A stretch of 64,000 nt of DNA from UBA1756 sp045130235 (GCA_045130235.1 JBGUPJ010000034.1:62001-126000); one strand, 5' to 3'. Counted from the stretch's first letter, positions 45,709 through 54,352 are shown. Numbers and translations are program-made. Notes: a model not told the origin generated them from the letters alone.

Positions 45709-46584
45709 CTATTTTATTGCTTCTAAGTAGGATACTATTGGGTATATTTTCAGATTCTTGTTCCTTACCAATAATTGGTATATTTCGTTAATCAAGTCCT
45801 GTTTTCGATGAATAGAAATGGTTGAAAGCAGAAACAAAATCACTCGTAACGCCCCCATGAGATTGTGGTGCTCGTTGCCGTTCAAATTGGAAATGGGGCC
45901 TCTTTTGATGGACTTTTGAAGTGTCAAGTCAAAGATGTTATGGCCATGAGCGCAAAGATTTCTCAAAACGCGAATGGTTCCGATATGGCTGTAATAGACA
46001 TCAAGATTTCGAAAACCATGGTGTTCGGCAATGTCATTTTGCAAATTATTGTTTTTAAGGTTTTTACAAAGCATAATTATGTCACCCAATGTTGCATATT
46101 CCAATGTTTTCCATGCTGGGGCGACCAAATCACGCGGATACTTAATATGATGATGTCGTATGGCTGTGTTGTTTTTGATGTTTTCCAAGTATGTTTTTTG
46201 GAAATGTGTTACAAAGTCATAATTGAGTATTGATGAATCTGCAAACCAAAGGGGATTGCCTTTGTATGCATGGGAAATGTGGTATATGACAAAAGTTCGC
46301 AGATTGATTTCAATCCTGCTGAGATAAGGAAGAAGAATGTTTCTCAAATCATGGTCAAAATAATACAGATTCACGGCATCTTCAAAGGAAGTTCCTTCTA
46401 TAAAAACATGTGATCGGGTTCTATCCTTTGCGGGATATGTTTTCTCAAATGGGAACCAATAAAACCCTAATCGATAATAACCGATATCCATCAGTATTTC
46501 TTTGGCCTTGTCTTCATTTCCAATAATCATTCCCCTATTTTTTAGAAGCGCAATCTGCTCCTCAATGGTTGTTGCCTGTTTCAT
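45709..46584 (-). CDS. Abi_2 (AbiD/AbiF) family HEPN protein, putative RNase toxin
   Basis: 291 residues with the Abi_2 family layout: an N-terminal GMIIGNEDKAKEILMDIGYYRLGFYW element, the central LSRIEINLRTFVIYHISH, and the C-terminal LRNLCAHGHNIFD. Two HEPN-type R-x4/5-H motifs are visible, Arg96-His102 (RTFVIYH) and Arg208-His213 (RNLCAH), matching the RNase active site of HEPN toxins and Cas13-related proteins. Family members stop phage growth by abortive infection. The reading frame is richer in A and T than the genes on both sides, suggesting acquisition by transfer. Directly in front of the start is a small RNA gene with its own terminator, so translation of this protein probably depends on terminator read-through. 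Confidence 0.88.
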   Translation of the reverse strand: MKQATTIEEQIALLKNRGMIIGNEDKAKEILMDIGYYRLGFYWFPFEKTYPAKDRTRSHVFIEGTSFEDAVNLYYFDHDLRNILLPYLSRIEINLRTFVIYHISHAYKGNPLWFADSSILNYDFVTHFQKTYLENIKNNTAIRHHHIKYPRDLVAPAWKTLEYATLGDIIMLCKNLKNNNLQNDIAEHHGFRNLDVYYSHIGTIRVLRNLCAHGHNIFDLTLQKSIKRGPISNLNGNEHHNLMGALRVILFLLSTISIHRKQDLINEIYQLLVRNKNLKIYPIVSYLEAIK

Positions 46585-46593
46585 TTTTTTTTG

Positions 46594-46629
46594 TTAAGAA
46601 AGAAAAGGGACACTCTAATGAGCATCCCT
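46594..46629 (-). terminator. Intrinsic terminator between the ncRNA and the Abi gene
   Basis: Ten-pair stem (A-U, G-C x3, A-U, U-G, G-U, C-G, U-A, C-G) with ATTA loop and the T-rich tail TTTTCTTTCTT on the minus strand. Confidence 0.78.
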
Positions 46630-46684
46630 GTAATCCTTATTATAGTGCAGATAAACAGCTTGTACTTACCGGCACTCAATTACG
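46595..46684 (-). ncRNA. Putative RNA antitoxin/companion ncRNA in front of the Abi gene
   Basis: A minus-strand RNA of about 90 nt is predicted from a -7 promoter, two hairpins and a terminator. Hairpin 1 (46676-46644): AGTGC, one mismatch, GGTAAGT, loop ACAAGCT, GTTTATC, mismatch, GCACT. Hairpin 2 (46629-46606): AGGGATGCTC, loop ATTA, GAGTGTCCCT, ten continuous pairs, followed by TTTTCTTTCTT. Both stems need G-U pairs that form only in minus-strand RNA; in plus-strand RNA the same positions would be C-A mismatches. The terminator ends about 12-20 bases before the Abi ATG. This order (promoter, structured RNA, terminator, toxin) is that of type III toxin-antitoxin loci. No tandem repeats are visible. 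Confidence 0.7.
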
Positions 46685-46688
46685 GCTG

Positions 46689-46696
46689 CAAAAATA
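46689..46696 (-). promoter_or_regulatory. -7 promoter element of the ncRNA-Abi locus
   Basis: On the minus strand this reads TATTTTTG followed by CA. Transcription would begin near 46684, just upstream of hairpin 1. There is no other promoter-like element between it and the Abi ATG. Confidence 0.65.
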
Positions 46697-46755
46697 CAAT
46701 AATTATTTCATAAAAAATAACAAATCAAAAAAATGTTTGAAATTTTCTTAATGTG

Positions 46756-48021
46756 TTATTTGTTGATGGACGCCATGTCAGGAATCTCCTTGTCGTAGTC
46801 ACCTTTGGCGAGGCGCTCCTTGATGTCGCGGAAGGCCTCGAGGGTGCGGTCCACATCTTCGATGGAGTGAGCGGCCGTGGGGATGATGCGGAAGATGAGC
46901 ATTCCGGGAGGAATGACGGGGTAGGTGACGATGGAGCAGAAGATGTTGTAGTTTTCGCGGAGGTCAACGGCGATGTTGGCGGCCTGGTTGATACCGCACT
47001 TGAGGATGACGGGCGTGACGCAGGCTTCGGCGGGTCCGATCTCGTAGCCGAGGTCGCGGAAACCTTTCTGCAGGCGGCGGGTCACCTCCCACAGTTTGGC
47101 ACGGAGGGCGTCGCCTTCTGCGCTGCGGATGATTTCGAGACGCTTGAGGCAGCCCACCACGATCGGCATCGGGAGCGCCTTGGCGTACATCTGCGAGCGC
47201 ATGTTGTATTTGAGGAAGTCGATAATCGGCTTTTCGGTGGCGACGAAGCCGCCGATGGTGGCCATCGACTTGGCGTAGGCACCGATGTAGATGTCGATGT
47301 CGTCCATCACGCCGAAGTGTTCGGAGGTGCCGCGGCCGTGGGGGCCCATCACGCCGAAACCGTGGGCGTCGTCGATGAGGATGCGGAATTTGTATTTCTT
47401 CTTGAGGGCTGCGATCTGGTCGAGGATGCCGAGTGCGCCGGTCATGCCGAACACGCCTTCGGTGATGAGGAGCACGCCACCGCCCTGTTGTTCAGCCAGC
47501 GCGCAAGCTTTGGCCAGCACCTTTTCGCAATCTACTATATCATTGTGTTTGAATTTGATACGGGTGCCGATGTGGAGGCGCATACCATCAAGGAGGCAAG
47601 CGTGGGCTTCAGCATCGTAAACGATGACGTCGTGGTGTGAGACGAGCGAGTCGATGGTGGAGAAGATGCCCTGGTAGCCGAAGTTGAACTCGAAGGCAGC
47701 CTCTTTCTTCTCAAAATCAGCCAGTTCGCGTTCCAGCTGCTCGTGCAGGGCGGTTTGGCCGGTGAGCATACGGCTTCCCATCGGGTAGGCCATGCCCCAG
47801 CGGGCGGCGCCTTCCGCGTCGGCTTTGCGCACCTCTGGGTGGTTGGCCAAGCCGAGGTAGTTGTTCAAGCTCCAGCAAAGCACCTCTTTGCCTCTGAATT
47901 TCATGTGAGGACCAAGTTCGCCTTCCAGCTTCGGGAAGATGAAATAGCCTTCGCAGGTTTTGCGGTATTGGCCGATCGGGCCGCCGGTGGACTGTTTAAT
48001 CCTTTCAAAAATGTCTTTCAT
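46756..48021 (-). CDS. Alpha-oxoamine synthase family PLP enzyme
   Basis: 421-residue fold-type I PLP enzyme of the KBL/BioF/serine palmitoyltransferase family, which condense an amino acid with an acyl-CoA. Motifs: SLNNYLGLANHPEV near the N-terminus, GSRMLTGQTALHEQLE, FGYQGIFSTIDSLV, DDAHGFGVMGPHG, and the PLP lysine in YAKSMATIGGF. Candidates are serine palmitoyltransferase (sphingolipids), cysteate acyltransferase (sulfonolipids), KBL or BioF; the sequence alone does not decide, and no other gene of these pathways lies beside it. The HdrD-like Fe-S protein gene is 31 bases upstream in the same direction. Confidence 0.85.
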   Translation of the reverse strand: MKDIFERIKQSTGGPIGQYRKTCEGYFIFPKLEGELGPHMKFRGKEVLCWSLNNYLGLANHPEVRKADAEGAARWGMAYPMGSRMLTGQTALHEQLERELADFEKKEAAFEFNFGYQGIFSTIDSLVSHHDVIVYDAEAHACLLDGMRLHIGTRIKFKHNDIVDCEKVLAKACALAEQQGGGVLLITEGVFGMTGALGILDQIAALKKKYKFRILIDDAHGFGVMGPHGRGTSEHFGVMDDIDIYIGAYAKSMATIGGFVATEKPIIDFLKYNMRSQMYAKALPMPIVVGCLKRLEIIRSAEGDALRAKLWEVTRRLQKGFRDLGYEIGPAEACVTPVILKCGINQAANIAVDLRENYNIFCSIVTYPVIPPGMLIFRIIPTAAHSIEDVDRTLEAFRDIKERLAKGDYDKEIPDMASINK

Positions 48022-48051
48022 ATCCGTTATTATTTATGGTAAATTATAATT

Positions 48052-49338
48052 TTATTGCATTACAAGGGCGTCGGCCACGACTTCGGCCACGGATTTGATT
48101 TCCACGCCGAGTTTGTAGTGGTGGTCGATTTGCATGAGCTGGTCCACGCAGTTGTGGCAGGGGGTGATGACCACGTCGGCACCAGTTTTGCGAATCTGGT
48201 TGGCCTTGATTTCACCGATTTTGAGACGGCGTTCGTTGAACTCGCTCATGGCAAGCATGCCGCCGCCACCGCCGCAGCAGAAGTTCTCGTTGCCGTACGG
48301 GTCCATCTCAATCAGTTCGGGCACGGCACTCTTCACCACGAAACGCAGGGTGTTGAACAGTCCGCCGTTGCGGGTGATGTTGCAGGGGTCGTGCAGGGTG
48401 TACTTCTTGGTATTCAGCGACTTGTCGAGTTTGATGCGCCCCGAGCGGATATATTGTTCAATGAGTTCCACGAGGGTAATCATCTGAAAGTCGGGGTGCT
48501 GTTTCATATAGTTGGGCGACTCCCAGCGGAGGGCGCGCGAACCATGACCGCACTCGCCGAGGATCAGCTTTTTGCAGTTCAGATTCTTCACCTCGTCGTA
48601 CATGTGTTTGGCGATGAGGGTAGCCTCTTCGTCGTTGCCGGAGAAGTAGCCGTAGTTGGTTACATCGTACATCTTGGTTGAGAGGGTCCAGCTTTCGCCG
48701 GCGGCGTGGAAGATCTTGGCAGCGGCGGCGATGGAGAGCGGGAAGAACTTGGGTTCGCGGGGGTTGAGGGTGTAGAGCATCTCCTTGTCGGGCTGGTTGA
48801 GCGGGATTTCCGCAGTTTCGAAGCCCTCTTCATCCTGCATCTCCTCTTCCATCCACTGGATGGTATCCACAAACTCGTCTTCGGGAATGCCCATGTTGTT
48901 GCCGGTGTTCACGGCGGCATCCACGGTGGCTTGCAGCGACTGGGGTACCATGCCCATAGTGGCGAGCATCCGGCGGCCGGTGCGCACCACGAAGGGAATA
49001 TCAACGCCGATGGAGCAGTGGGCCACGCAGCGTCCGCACATGGTGCAGGCTCCGTAGAGCGAATCCACCATCTCGGCGATCATCTCATCGTCGAGGTCGC
49101 GGGCATGGGTCAGCTTGGGTGCCACCTTGCCCATGGTGGTGCAGTAGCGGCGGTACAGAGAGGCCACCAAGTCCACCTTCTTGCCAGGAATGTATTTCGG
49201 GTCGTCGAAAGACTTGTAGAAGAGACAGCTGGTGCCACACAACCCGCAGTGTACGCAGGAGTTGAGGTGGGTGATCAGCTTGCTGTCCGCGGGGTGGCGG
49301 AGGATGTCCAGTGCTTTTTCGGTCAGTTCAGGGTTCAT
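48052..49338 (-). CDS. HdrD/DsrK-like Fe-S oxidoreductase subunit
   Basis: Start set at 49338 (MNPELTEKALDIL); an ATG 11 codons earlier would overlap the upstream gene. 428 residues: an N-terminal dicluster ferredoxin region with CVHCGLCGTSC and CTMCGRCVAHCSIGVDIP for two [4Fe-4S] clusters, then two CCG domains (GECGHGSRALRW ... HDPCNITRNGG; CCGGGGGMLAMSEF ... TPCHNCVDQLM) that hold a noncubane-type cluster or disulfide-reducing site in heterodisulfide reductases. Probably transfers electrons from quinol or another carrier to a soluble acceptor; partner subunits are not present. It is 10 bases downstream of the MalY-type gene. Confidence 0.82.
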   Translation of the reverse strand: MNPELTEKALDILRHPADSKLITHLNSCVHCGLCGTSCLFYKSFDDPKYIPGKKVDLVASLYRRYCTTMGKVAPKLTHARDLDDEMIAEMVDSLYGACTMCGRCVAHCSIGVDIPFVVRTGRRMLATMGMVPQSLQATVDAAVNTGNNMGIPEDEFVDTIQWMEEEMQDEEGFETAEIPLNQPDKEMLYTLNPREPKFFPLSIAAAAKIFHAAGESWTLSTKMYDVTNYGYFSGNDEEATLIAKHMYDEVKNLNCKKLILGECGHGSRALRWESPNYMKQHPDFQMITLVELIEQYIRSGRIKLDKSLNTKKYTLHDPCNITRNGGLFNTLRFVVKSAVPELIEMDPYGNENFCCGGGGGMLAMSEFNERRLKIGEIKANQIRKTGADVVITPCHNCVDQLMQIDHHYKLGVEIKSVAEVVADALVMQ

Positions 49339-49348
49339 GTGGTTGTTT

Positions 49349-50530
49349 TTATTTAACAGCTTGATTTCCAAATGTTTCTAATAAACGATTCATCGCTTGT
49401 TCCACAGTGGCGCGGGGGCAGGCGAGGTTGATGCGCATGAAGTTGTCGCCGGCGGTGCCGAAGGCTTTGCCGTCGTTGAGTCCGAGGCGGGCTTCCTTGA
49501 TCAGCTTTTCGGAGAGCTGCTCGTGGGTGAGCCCTAACCCTTTGAAGTTGACCCACAGGAGGTAGGTGGCCTCATGGCGATAGGTTTTGAGTTGCGGGAG
49601 GTTATCGGCGATAAACTGCTGGCAGTAAGCCACATTGCCGGTGAGGTAGCGGCACAGTTGGTCGAGCCAGTCGGCGCCGTGGGCGTAGGCGGCTTGTGAG
49701 GCGACGCTGCCAAACACATTGCCGTAGATATGCACCGTGTCGTTCATGAAGTTCTTGAAGCGGGTGCGGAGTTCGGGGTTGGGGATGATGATTTCGGAGG
49801 TGAACATGGCCGCGAGGTTGAAGGTCTTGCTCGGTGCCATGCAGGTGATGGTGTTCTGGGCGATGGCTTCCGACAGGGTGGCCACCGGCGTATGTTTGTA
49901 GCCGGTCATCATCAGGTCGGAATGGATTTCGTCGCTGATTAACAGACAGTTGTATTTGAGGCACAACTCCGCTACGGGCTTCAGCTCGGCGGGAGTCCAG
50001 CAGCGACCCACCGGATTGTGCGGGTTGCTGATGATCATCAGTTTGGGATGTTGTTTCAGTTTCTCCTCCAAGTCGTTGAGGTCCATCTCATATACGTTGC
50101 CGTTGACCACGAGCGGGTTGAAAATCAGTTCACGTCCATTTTTTTCAACTACCTCATAAAAAGGAGGATATACAGGCGTTTGGATGAGAACTTTATCATT
50201 CTTTTCAGTAAAAATCTGCACTAAAAAAGAGAGACCGGCGACCACACCCGGCGAGAAGCAGATCCACTTGGAGGAGATATTCCACTGGTGGCGTTTCTGC
50301 ATCCATGCCACGATGGCCTGGTAGTAAGCCTCGGGGTGGAAGAAATAGCCCATCACGGGATGCTCGAGGCGCTCTTTCAGCGCATTCAGCACAAAATCGG
50401 GGGTGCGGAAATCCATGTCGGCAATCCACATCGGAAGAACATCCTCGCTTCCAAAAAAGTCACCTATCTTGTCGTATTTCAAACAGTTGCTTCCTTTTCT
50501 GGGAATAATTTCGTCGAAGTTGTATTCCAT
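49349..50530 (-). CDS. MalY/PatB-type PLP beta-lyase/aminotransferase
   Basis: Start set at 50530 (MEYNFDEIIPRKGSNCLKYD); the longer frame crosses a -7 promoter at 50557-50564. 393-residue fold-type I PLP enzyme: PMWIADMDFRTPDFVL, NPHNPVGRCWTPAEL, LISDEIHSDLMMTGYKH, the PLP lysine in APSKTFNLAAMFTSE and the arginine in RINLACPR. The WIADMDF segment is diagnostic of the cystathionine beta-lyase PatB/MalY group, which cleaves C-S bonds. First gene of a run that continues to the alpha-oxoamine synthase. Confidence 0.88.
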   Translation of the reverse strand: MEYNFDEIIPRKGSNCLKYDKIGDFFGSEDVLPMWIADMDFRTPDFVLNALKERLEHPVMGYFFHPEAYYQAIVAWMQKRHQWNISSKWICFSPGVVAGLSFLVQIFTEKNDKVLIQTPVYPPFYEVVEKNGRELIFNPLVVNGNVYEMDLNDLEEKLKQHPKLMIISNPHNPVGRCWTPAELKPVAELCLKYNCLLISDEIHSDLMMTGYKHTPVATLSEAIAQNTITCMAPSKTFNLAAMFTSEIIIPNPELRTRFKNFMNDTVHIYGNVFGSVASQAAYAHGADWLDQLCRYLTGNVAYCQQFIADNLPQLKTYRHEATYLLWVNFKGLGLTHEQLSEKLIKEARLGLNDGKAFGTAGDNFMRINLACPRATVEQAMNRLLETFGNQAVK

Positions 50531-50556
50531 AATTTCCGTGCGTGATATTTTGCGTG

Positions 50557-50564
50557 CAAAGGTA
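50557..50564 (-). promoter_or_regulatory. Bacteroidota -7 element for the MalY-type gene
   Basis: On the minus strand this reads TACCTTTG followed by CA, 26 bases before the ATG at 50530; its position supports the shorter start. Confidence 0.6.
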
Positions 50565-50632
50565 CGGCATTTTTTTTGATTTTTTAGAATTAAAAACTCT
50601 TTATTAAAAAGCGATAAGTCAAAAAGAATTTT

Positions 50633-50640
50633 TATTTTTG
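50633..50640 (+). promoter_or_regulatory. Bacteroidota -7 element with very short leader
   Basis: TATTTTTG followed by CA ends 16 bases before the ATG at 50657, so the predicted 5' leader is about 10 nt. Confidence 0.55.
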
Positions 50641-50656
50641 CAATTCTTACCGAAAT

Positions 50657-51448
50657 ATGAATAAAAGAATACAACTTCTTGTTATACTGTTACTTGCGAT
50701 ATTTTCGTGGGGGTGTTCTTCTGATAAGAAGGAAGGAGAGAATGCGCAGAATAGCGTGGTGATGAAGGGAACTGTGAAGAATAGTGAGGGAAAATCGCTG
50801 TATCTTCACTTGATGTTGGTGGACACTACCGGCGTGGGTGGGGTGGAATATGACGGTTTGAGCAACAGCACGGTCACAGATGGGGCATTCAGCCTCCAAT
50901 ATCAGCCCGACGATGCGGAGCCGCAGTTCTACCGTATCGGTTTTGGCGGGCAAAATACCATCACCACGATTGCCCGACGCGGCGAGCAGCTGACCTTCAC
51001 CTTCAACAATGCTGACACATTGTGCCGCAACTACAAGGTAAAAGGCGGAGAGGATGCGCAGCTGATGTGGGAACTCGACCAGCGGCTGTCGCGTTTCATA
51101 GATTCTGCCGAACACCTCACCCTTTGGTATGAATATACCGATGATGACAGTTCGCACATGGTCATCAATAATGCTTATACACTCATCAAAGGCCATCATC
51201 GGGATTTTCTGGTTCAGTTTATCACCCATCACCCCACTTCGTTGGCCACGATTACGGCGTTTTACCAAAAATATCAGATGGGTACTTTCTTCGATGAGGC
51301 GGAAGATCTTGATTTTTTAGAGAAAATATATGAGAATTTGAAGAAAAAGTATCCGCACAACCTCAATGTGATTTGGCTGTCCAAGCGCATTGATTTTATT
51401 CATAAAAATATTGATAATCAATTAATAACAGAAAATAATTCATTTTAA
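50657..51448 (+). CDS. DUF4369-type lipoprotein without thioredoxin domain
   Basis: 263 residues with a lipoprotein signal (LLLAIFSWGC, Cys20). The mature N-terminal half shows the DUF4369 beta-sandwich pattern (VVMKGTVKNSEGKSLYLHLML, YRIGFGGQNTITTIARRGEQL, VKGGEDAQLMWELDQRL), the domain usually found in front of a TlpA/ResA-like thioredoxin fold. The C-terminus (HNLNVIWLSKRIDFIHKN) ends before any CxxC thioredoxin motif, so the redox domain is missing. Function is unknown. It precedes a T9SS gene by 26 bases and may share its transcript. Confidence 0.72.
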   Translation: MNKRIQLLVILLLAIFSWGCSSDKKEGENAQNSVVMKGTVKNSEGKSLYLHLMLVDTTGVGGVEYDGLSNSTVTDGAFSLQYQPDDAEPQFYRIGFGGQNTITTIARRGEQLTFTFNNADTLCRNYKVKGGEDAQLMWELDQRLSRFIDSAEHLTLWYEYTDDDSSHMVINNAYTLIKGHHRDFLVQFITHHPTSLATITAFYQKYQMGTFFDEAEDLDFLEKIYENLKKKYPHNLNVIWLSKRIDFIHKNIDNQLITENNSF

Positions 51449-51474
51449 TTTATCAACTTTTAAACATCAAAAAA

Positions 51475-53244
51475 ATGAAAAGAATCCTTACAATTTTTGC
51501 AGGCGCATTGATGATGGTATTGGCTTTCTGTGCCAATCAATCTTTTGCGCAAAATGCCCCTATCTTTTCGCAAGACTTCACTTCGGTGACGGGCAGCGGT
51601 ACACAGCAGTGTGATGCCAGTGGTTCAGCATTCAACGCCACCACGTTGGGTGATGCTCTTCCGGGCTGGAGTTCCTACAAAGCTTATCCCGCTAACGGAA
51701 AGGTGAAAGTGGGTACCGGTTCTGAGAACGGCTGGATTGAGACTCCCGCCATCGACCTGAGCGGTGTGGGCAGCATCCGCATTGTGTTCGACGCCCGCGC
51801 TTGGAACACCAACAATGCTACCGAAGGCACCACCATGACGGTAACGGTCAACAGCACAGCTTACACCGTTGAGGGTCTTCCCAACAGTGGTTCCACCCAG
51901 GATGTGCAGTGCGACCTCGCCACTTTCGAGATTATCGCTGCTGGCGGCGGTGCCACCACCATCCGTTTCGAGGGTTCTCCCAGAGCTTTCATCGACAATA
52001 TTTATATTTATGCTGCCACCGACCCGACCATGAGCGTTCAGGGTACCACCAGCTTCAACAACGTGTCGGTCAACCAGGCTTGCACCTCCACGCTGATTGC
52101 TCATGGTTACAACCTCACTGCAGGCGGCACCACTACCGTATCCATCAGTGGTGATACTCAGTTTGCTACCACCGCCACCACCGTCGCCAACGACGATCTG
52201 ATGACCGACAACGGTGTGGCCATCCCGATCAGCTTCAGCGCTGCCGCTGCCGGCAACTACACCGCCACCCTCACCCTCACCAACAGCGACTATACCGCCA
52301 CTGTGGGACTCACCGCCCACGTTATCGAAATCACCGATGTTCCTACTATCGCTGCCCTCCGCGCCCTCATCGACAACAGCGATGTGAACGCCAACGTAAC
52401 CGACACCTCCGCCTTCTACAGATATACCGGACAAGGTTATGTGACCCAGGTCTTCAAGACCGGCAGCTACACCAAATGGATCCAGGACGAGACCGGCGCT
52501 ATCCAGCTCTATGACCCCGATGCTCATCTTACCAATGTGTCTGTTGACCAAGAGATTACAAACGTGATTGGTCATGTCAGCAACTATTTCGGTTACACCG
52601 AATTCAAGGTGATGGCAGGTATTTCCAACGCCGACATCAACGCCTTCCCCTCCGCAGCTCCCGCCCCCATCGTGGTGACTTTGGCCCAGCTGCAGGATCA
52701 GGAGTACATGGATGGCATTCAGGGACAGCTCATCAAGCTCGAGAATGTTACCTTCAACGAGACCGGTACTTTCACCAAGCAGATTCGCTACACGGTTACC
52801 CAGAACGGTGTTACCGACACGGCCGTATATTTCACGGGCCAGTACGACACGCAGGTGGGTGCTGACATCCCGACCGTCGCTTGTGACATTATCGGTGTGA
52901 ACATGCGTACTGCCGCCTACTCCAATGGTTACGGTTCTCCTCGTGTAGAATCCCGCTACTACATCCTGCCCAAGACCCTCGGTGATGGTACGCTGGTGAA
53001 CGAAAATCCGGCTCTCCAGACTGTGGTTTATCCGAACCCGACCCCGGGCAATATCACCCTCGAAATCAATGGTGAGGCCACCCACGCAGCCATCTACAAC
53101 ATGATGGGCGAGCTGGTCGACAGCCAGGCCATCAACAATGGTGCTAACACCATCAAGATGAGCCAGCTTTCACAGGGCGTTTATTTCATCTGCATCTTCA
53201 ACGGCAACGAAATGGTGGGTAAGACCAAAGTTGTGAGACAATAA
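51475..53244 (+). CDS. Exported protein with OB-fold-like region and T9SS type A sorting domain
   Basis: 589 residues: signal peptide (about 1-26, ending SFA|QN), a jelly-roll-like first domain (GSGTQQCDASGSAFN ... IRFEGSPRAFIDNIYIY), a beta-sandwich near residues 180-285, a middle region (about 290-490) with VPTIAALRALID and TKWIQDETGAIQLYD that resembles OB-fold/DUF5689-type domains of Bacteroidota surface proteins, and a C-terminal sorting domain from about residue 515 (VVYPNPTPGN ... KTKVVRQ). It is probably exported by T9SS; its ligand is unknown. A strong terminator follows. Confidence 0.78.
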   Translation: MKRILTIFAGALMMVLAFCANQSFAQNAPIFSQDFTSVTGSGTQQCDASGSAFNATTLGDALPGWSSYKAYPANGKVKVGTGSENGWIETPAIDLSGVGSIRIVFDARAWNTNNATEGTTMTVTVNSTAYTVEGLPNSGSTQDVQCDLATFEIIAAGGGATTIRFEGSPRAFIDNIYIYAATDPTMSVQGTTSFNNVSVNQACTSTLIAHGYNLTAGGTTTVSISGDTQFATTATTVANDDLMTDNGVAIPISFSAAAAGNYTATLTLTNSDYTATVGLTAHVIEITDVPTIAALRALIDNSDVNANVTDTSAFYRYTGQGYVTQVFKTGSYTKWIQDETGAIQLYDPDAHLTNVSVDQEITNVIGHVSNYFGYTEFKVMAGISNADINAFPSAAPAPIVVTLAQLQDQEYMDGIQGQLIKLENVTFNETGTFTKQIRYTVTQNGVTDTAVYFTGQYDTQVGADIPTVACDIIGVNMRTAAYSNGYGSPRVESRYYILPKTLGDGTLVNENPALQTVVYPNPTPGNITLEINGEATHAAIYNMMGELVDSQAINNGANTIKMSQLSQGVYFICIFNGNEMVGKTKVVRQ

Positions 53245-53262
53245 TCTTTCCAAAGAACCTCA

Positions 53263-53293
53263 AACGGGCACATGAAAATGTGCCCGTTTTTTT
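53263..53293 (+). terminator. Intrinsic terminator after the T9SS gene
   Basis: AAACGGGCACA at 53263-53273 pairs with TGTGCCCGTTT at 53280-53290 around a 6-base loop, followed by more T residues. Its downstream edge is 16 bases before the terC ATG. Confidence 0.9.
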
Positions 53294-53308
53294 AGAAACA
53301 TAAAATTT

Positions 53309-54352
53309 ATGGCTCGAATCTTATTCTTCATCTTTTTTATGGCCTTCATCATCGTGATGTTGGCATTGGACTTGGGCGTTTTTCATAAAAAAGACCATGC
53401 TATCAGCAACAAGGAGGCGGCCACGTGGACGTTGGTATGGGTGCTTTTGGCCATGGGTTTTGCCGCACTGTTGTGGTTCAAGGCCGAGTGGATTCATGGC
53501 ATCGGCAACATGGAGGATTTGCTGGCCTTTGTGGGCAACAGCGACCTCTCGAAGCTGATTCATGAGGGGATGGACTATGAGAGCAGTTTACAAATCTATC
53601 GCAAGGAGATTTTCACCCAATACTTGGCTGGCTACTTCTTGGAAGAGTCGCTTTCCATCGACAATATCTTCGTGATGATTATGATTTTTGTGAGCTTTGG
53701 CATCGACAAAAAGTACTATCATCGGATATTGTTTTGGGGAATTTTGGGGGCCATCATCCTGCGTTTCGCCTTTATTTTTGCATTGGGAGCCATGGTGCAG
53801 AAATTCTCGTGGGTGCTGGCCATTTTCGGTGCCATTCTGATTTTTAGTGGTATCAAAATGTTTGTCAGCAAGAGTGATGAGAAGGTGGATACCGCCAACC
53901 ATCCCATTGTGAAGTTTGCCGCCAAGCACTTCCGCACCACGCCGGAGGTGCATGGCCACGATTTCTTCACCAAGATTGACGGCAAAAATTTCATGACCCC
54001 CCTGTTTTTGGTGCTGCTGGTCATTGAGTTCAGCGACATCATTTTTGCGGTGGACTCCATCCCGGCGGTCTTTTCCGTCACCACTGACCCCTTCATTGTG
54101 TTTTTCTCTAACATATTTGCTATCATGGGGTTGCGTTCGCTATTTTTCCTGCTCAGCAATGTCACTTCGCTCTTTTGGCTGCTCAAATATGGTTTGGGCG
54201 TGCTGCTGACCTTTATTGGGGTGAAGATGATCGGGCATGAATTTTTCCACTTGGAGATTTCCACCCTGCTCTCCCTGTTGATTATTTTGGGGATTTTGGT
54301 GATGTCGATTGTGGGATCATTGATTTTCCCGCACAAAAAAGCGACAGAGTAG
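53309..54352 (+). CDS. TerC/Alx-family membrane protein, probable metal exporter
   Basis: 347 residues with about nine helices. Conserved acidic motifs: LALDLGVFHKKDHAIS, EESLSIDNIFVMIMIF and EFSDIIFAVDSIPAVFSVT, the TerC signature residues that are thought to bind metal. Members of the family export Mn(II) during metal loading of envelope proteins or help tellurite resistance. It is followed after 3 bases by mntP, giving a two-gene manganese/metal-export operon. I saw no yybP-ykoY-type riboswitch in the 65-base upstream spacer. Confidence 0.88.
   Translation: MARILFFIFFMAFIIVMLALDLGVFHKKDHAISNKEAATWTLVWVLLAMGFAALLWFKAEWIHGIGNMEDLLAFVGNSDLSKLIHEGMDYESSLQIYRKEIFTQYLAGYFLEESLSIDNIFVMIMIFVSFGIDKKYYHRILFWGILGAIILRFAFIFALGAMVQKFSWVLAIFGAILIFSGIKMFVSKSDEKVDTANHPIVKFAAKHFRTTPEVHGHDFFTKIDGKNFMTPLFLVLLVIEFSDIIFAVDSIPAVFSVTTDPFIVFFSNIFAIMGLRSLFFLLSNVTSLFWLLKYGLGVLLTFIGVKMIGHEFFHLEISTLLSLLIILGILVMSIVGSLIFPHKKATE

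Noticed and set aside
51625..53085. Long minus-strand open frame opposite a T9SS gene
   Set aside because: Gly/Val/His-rich low-complexity translation, antisense to a protein with signal peptide and sorting domain.
53245..53308. Manganese riboswitch in front of terC-mntP
   Set aside because: The 64-base spacer is filled by the upstream gene's terminator and has no yybP-ykoY-like sequence.
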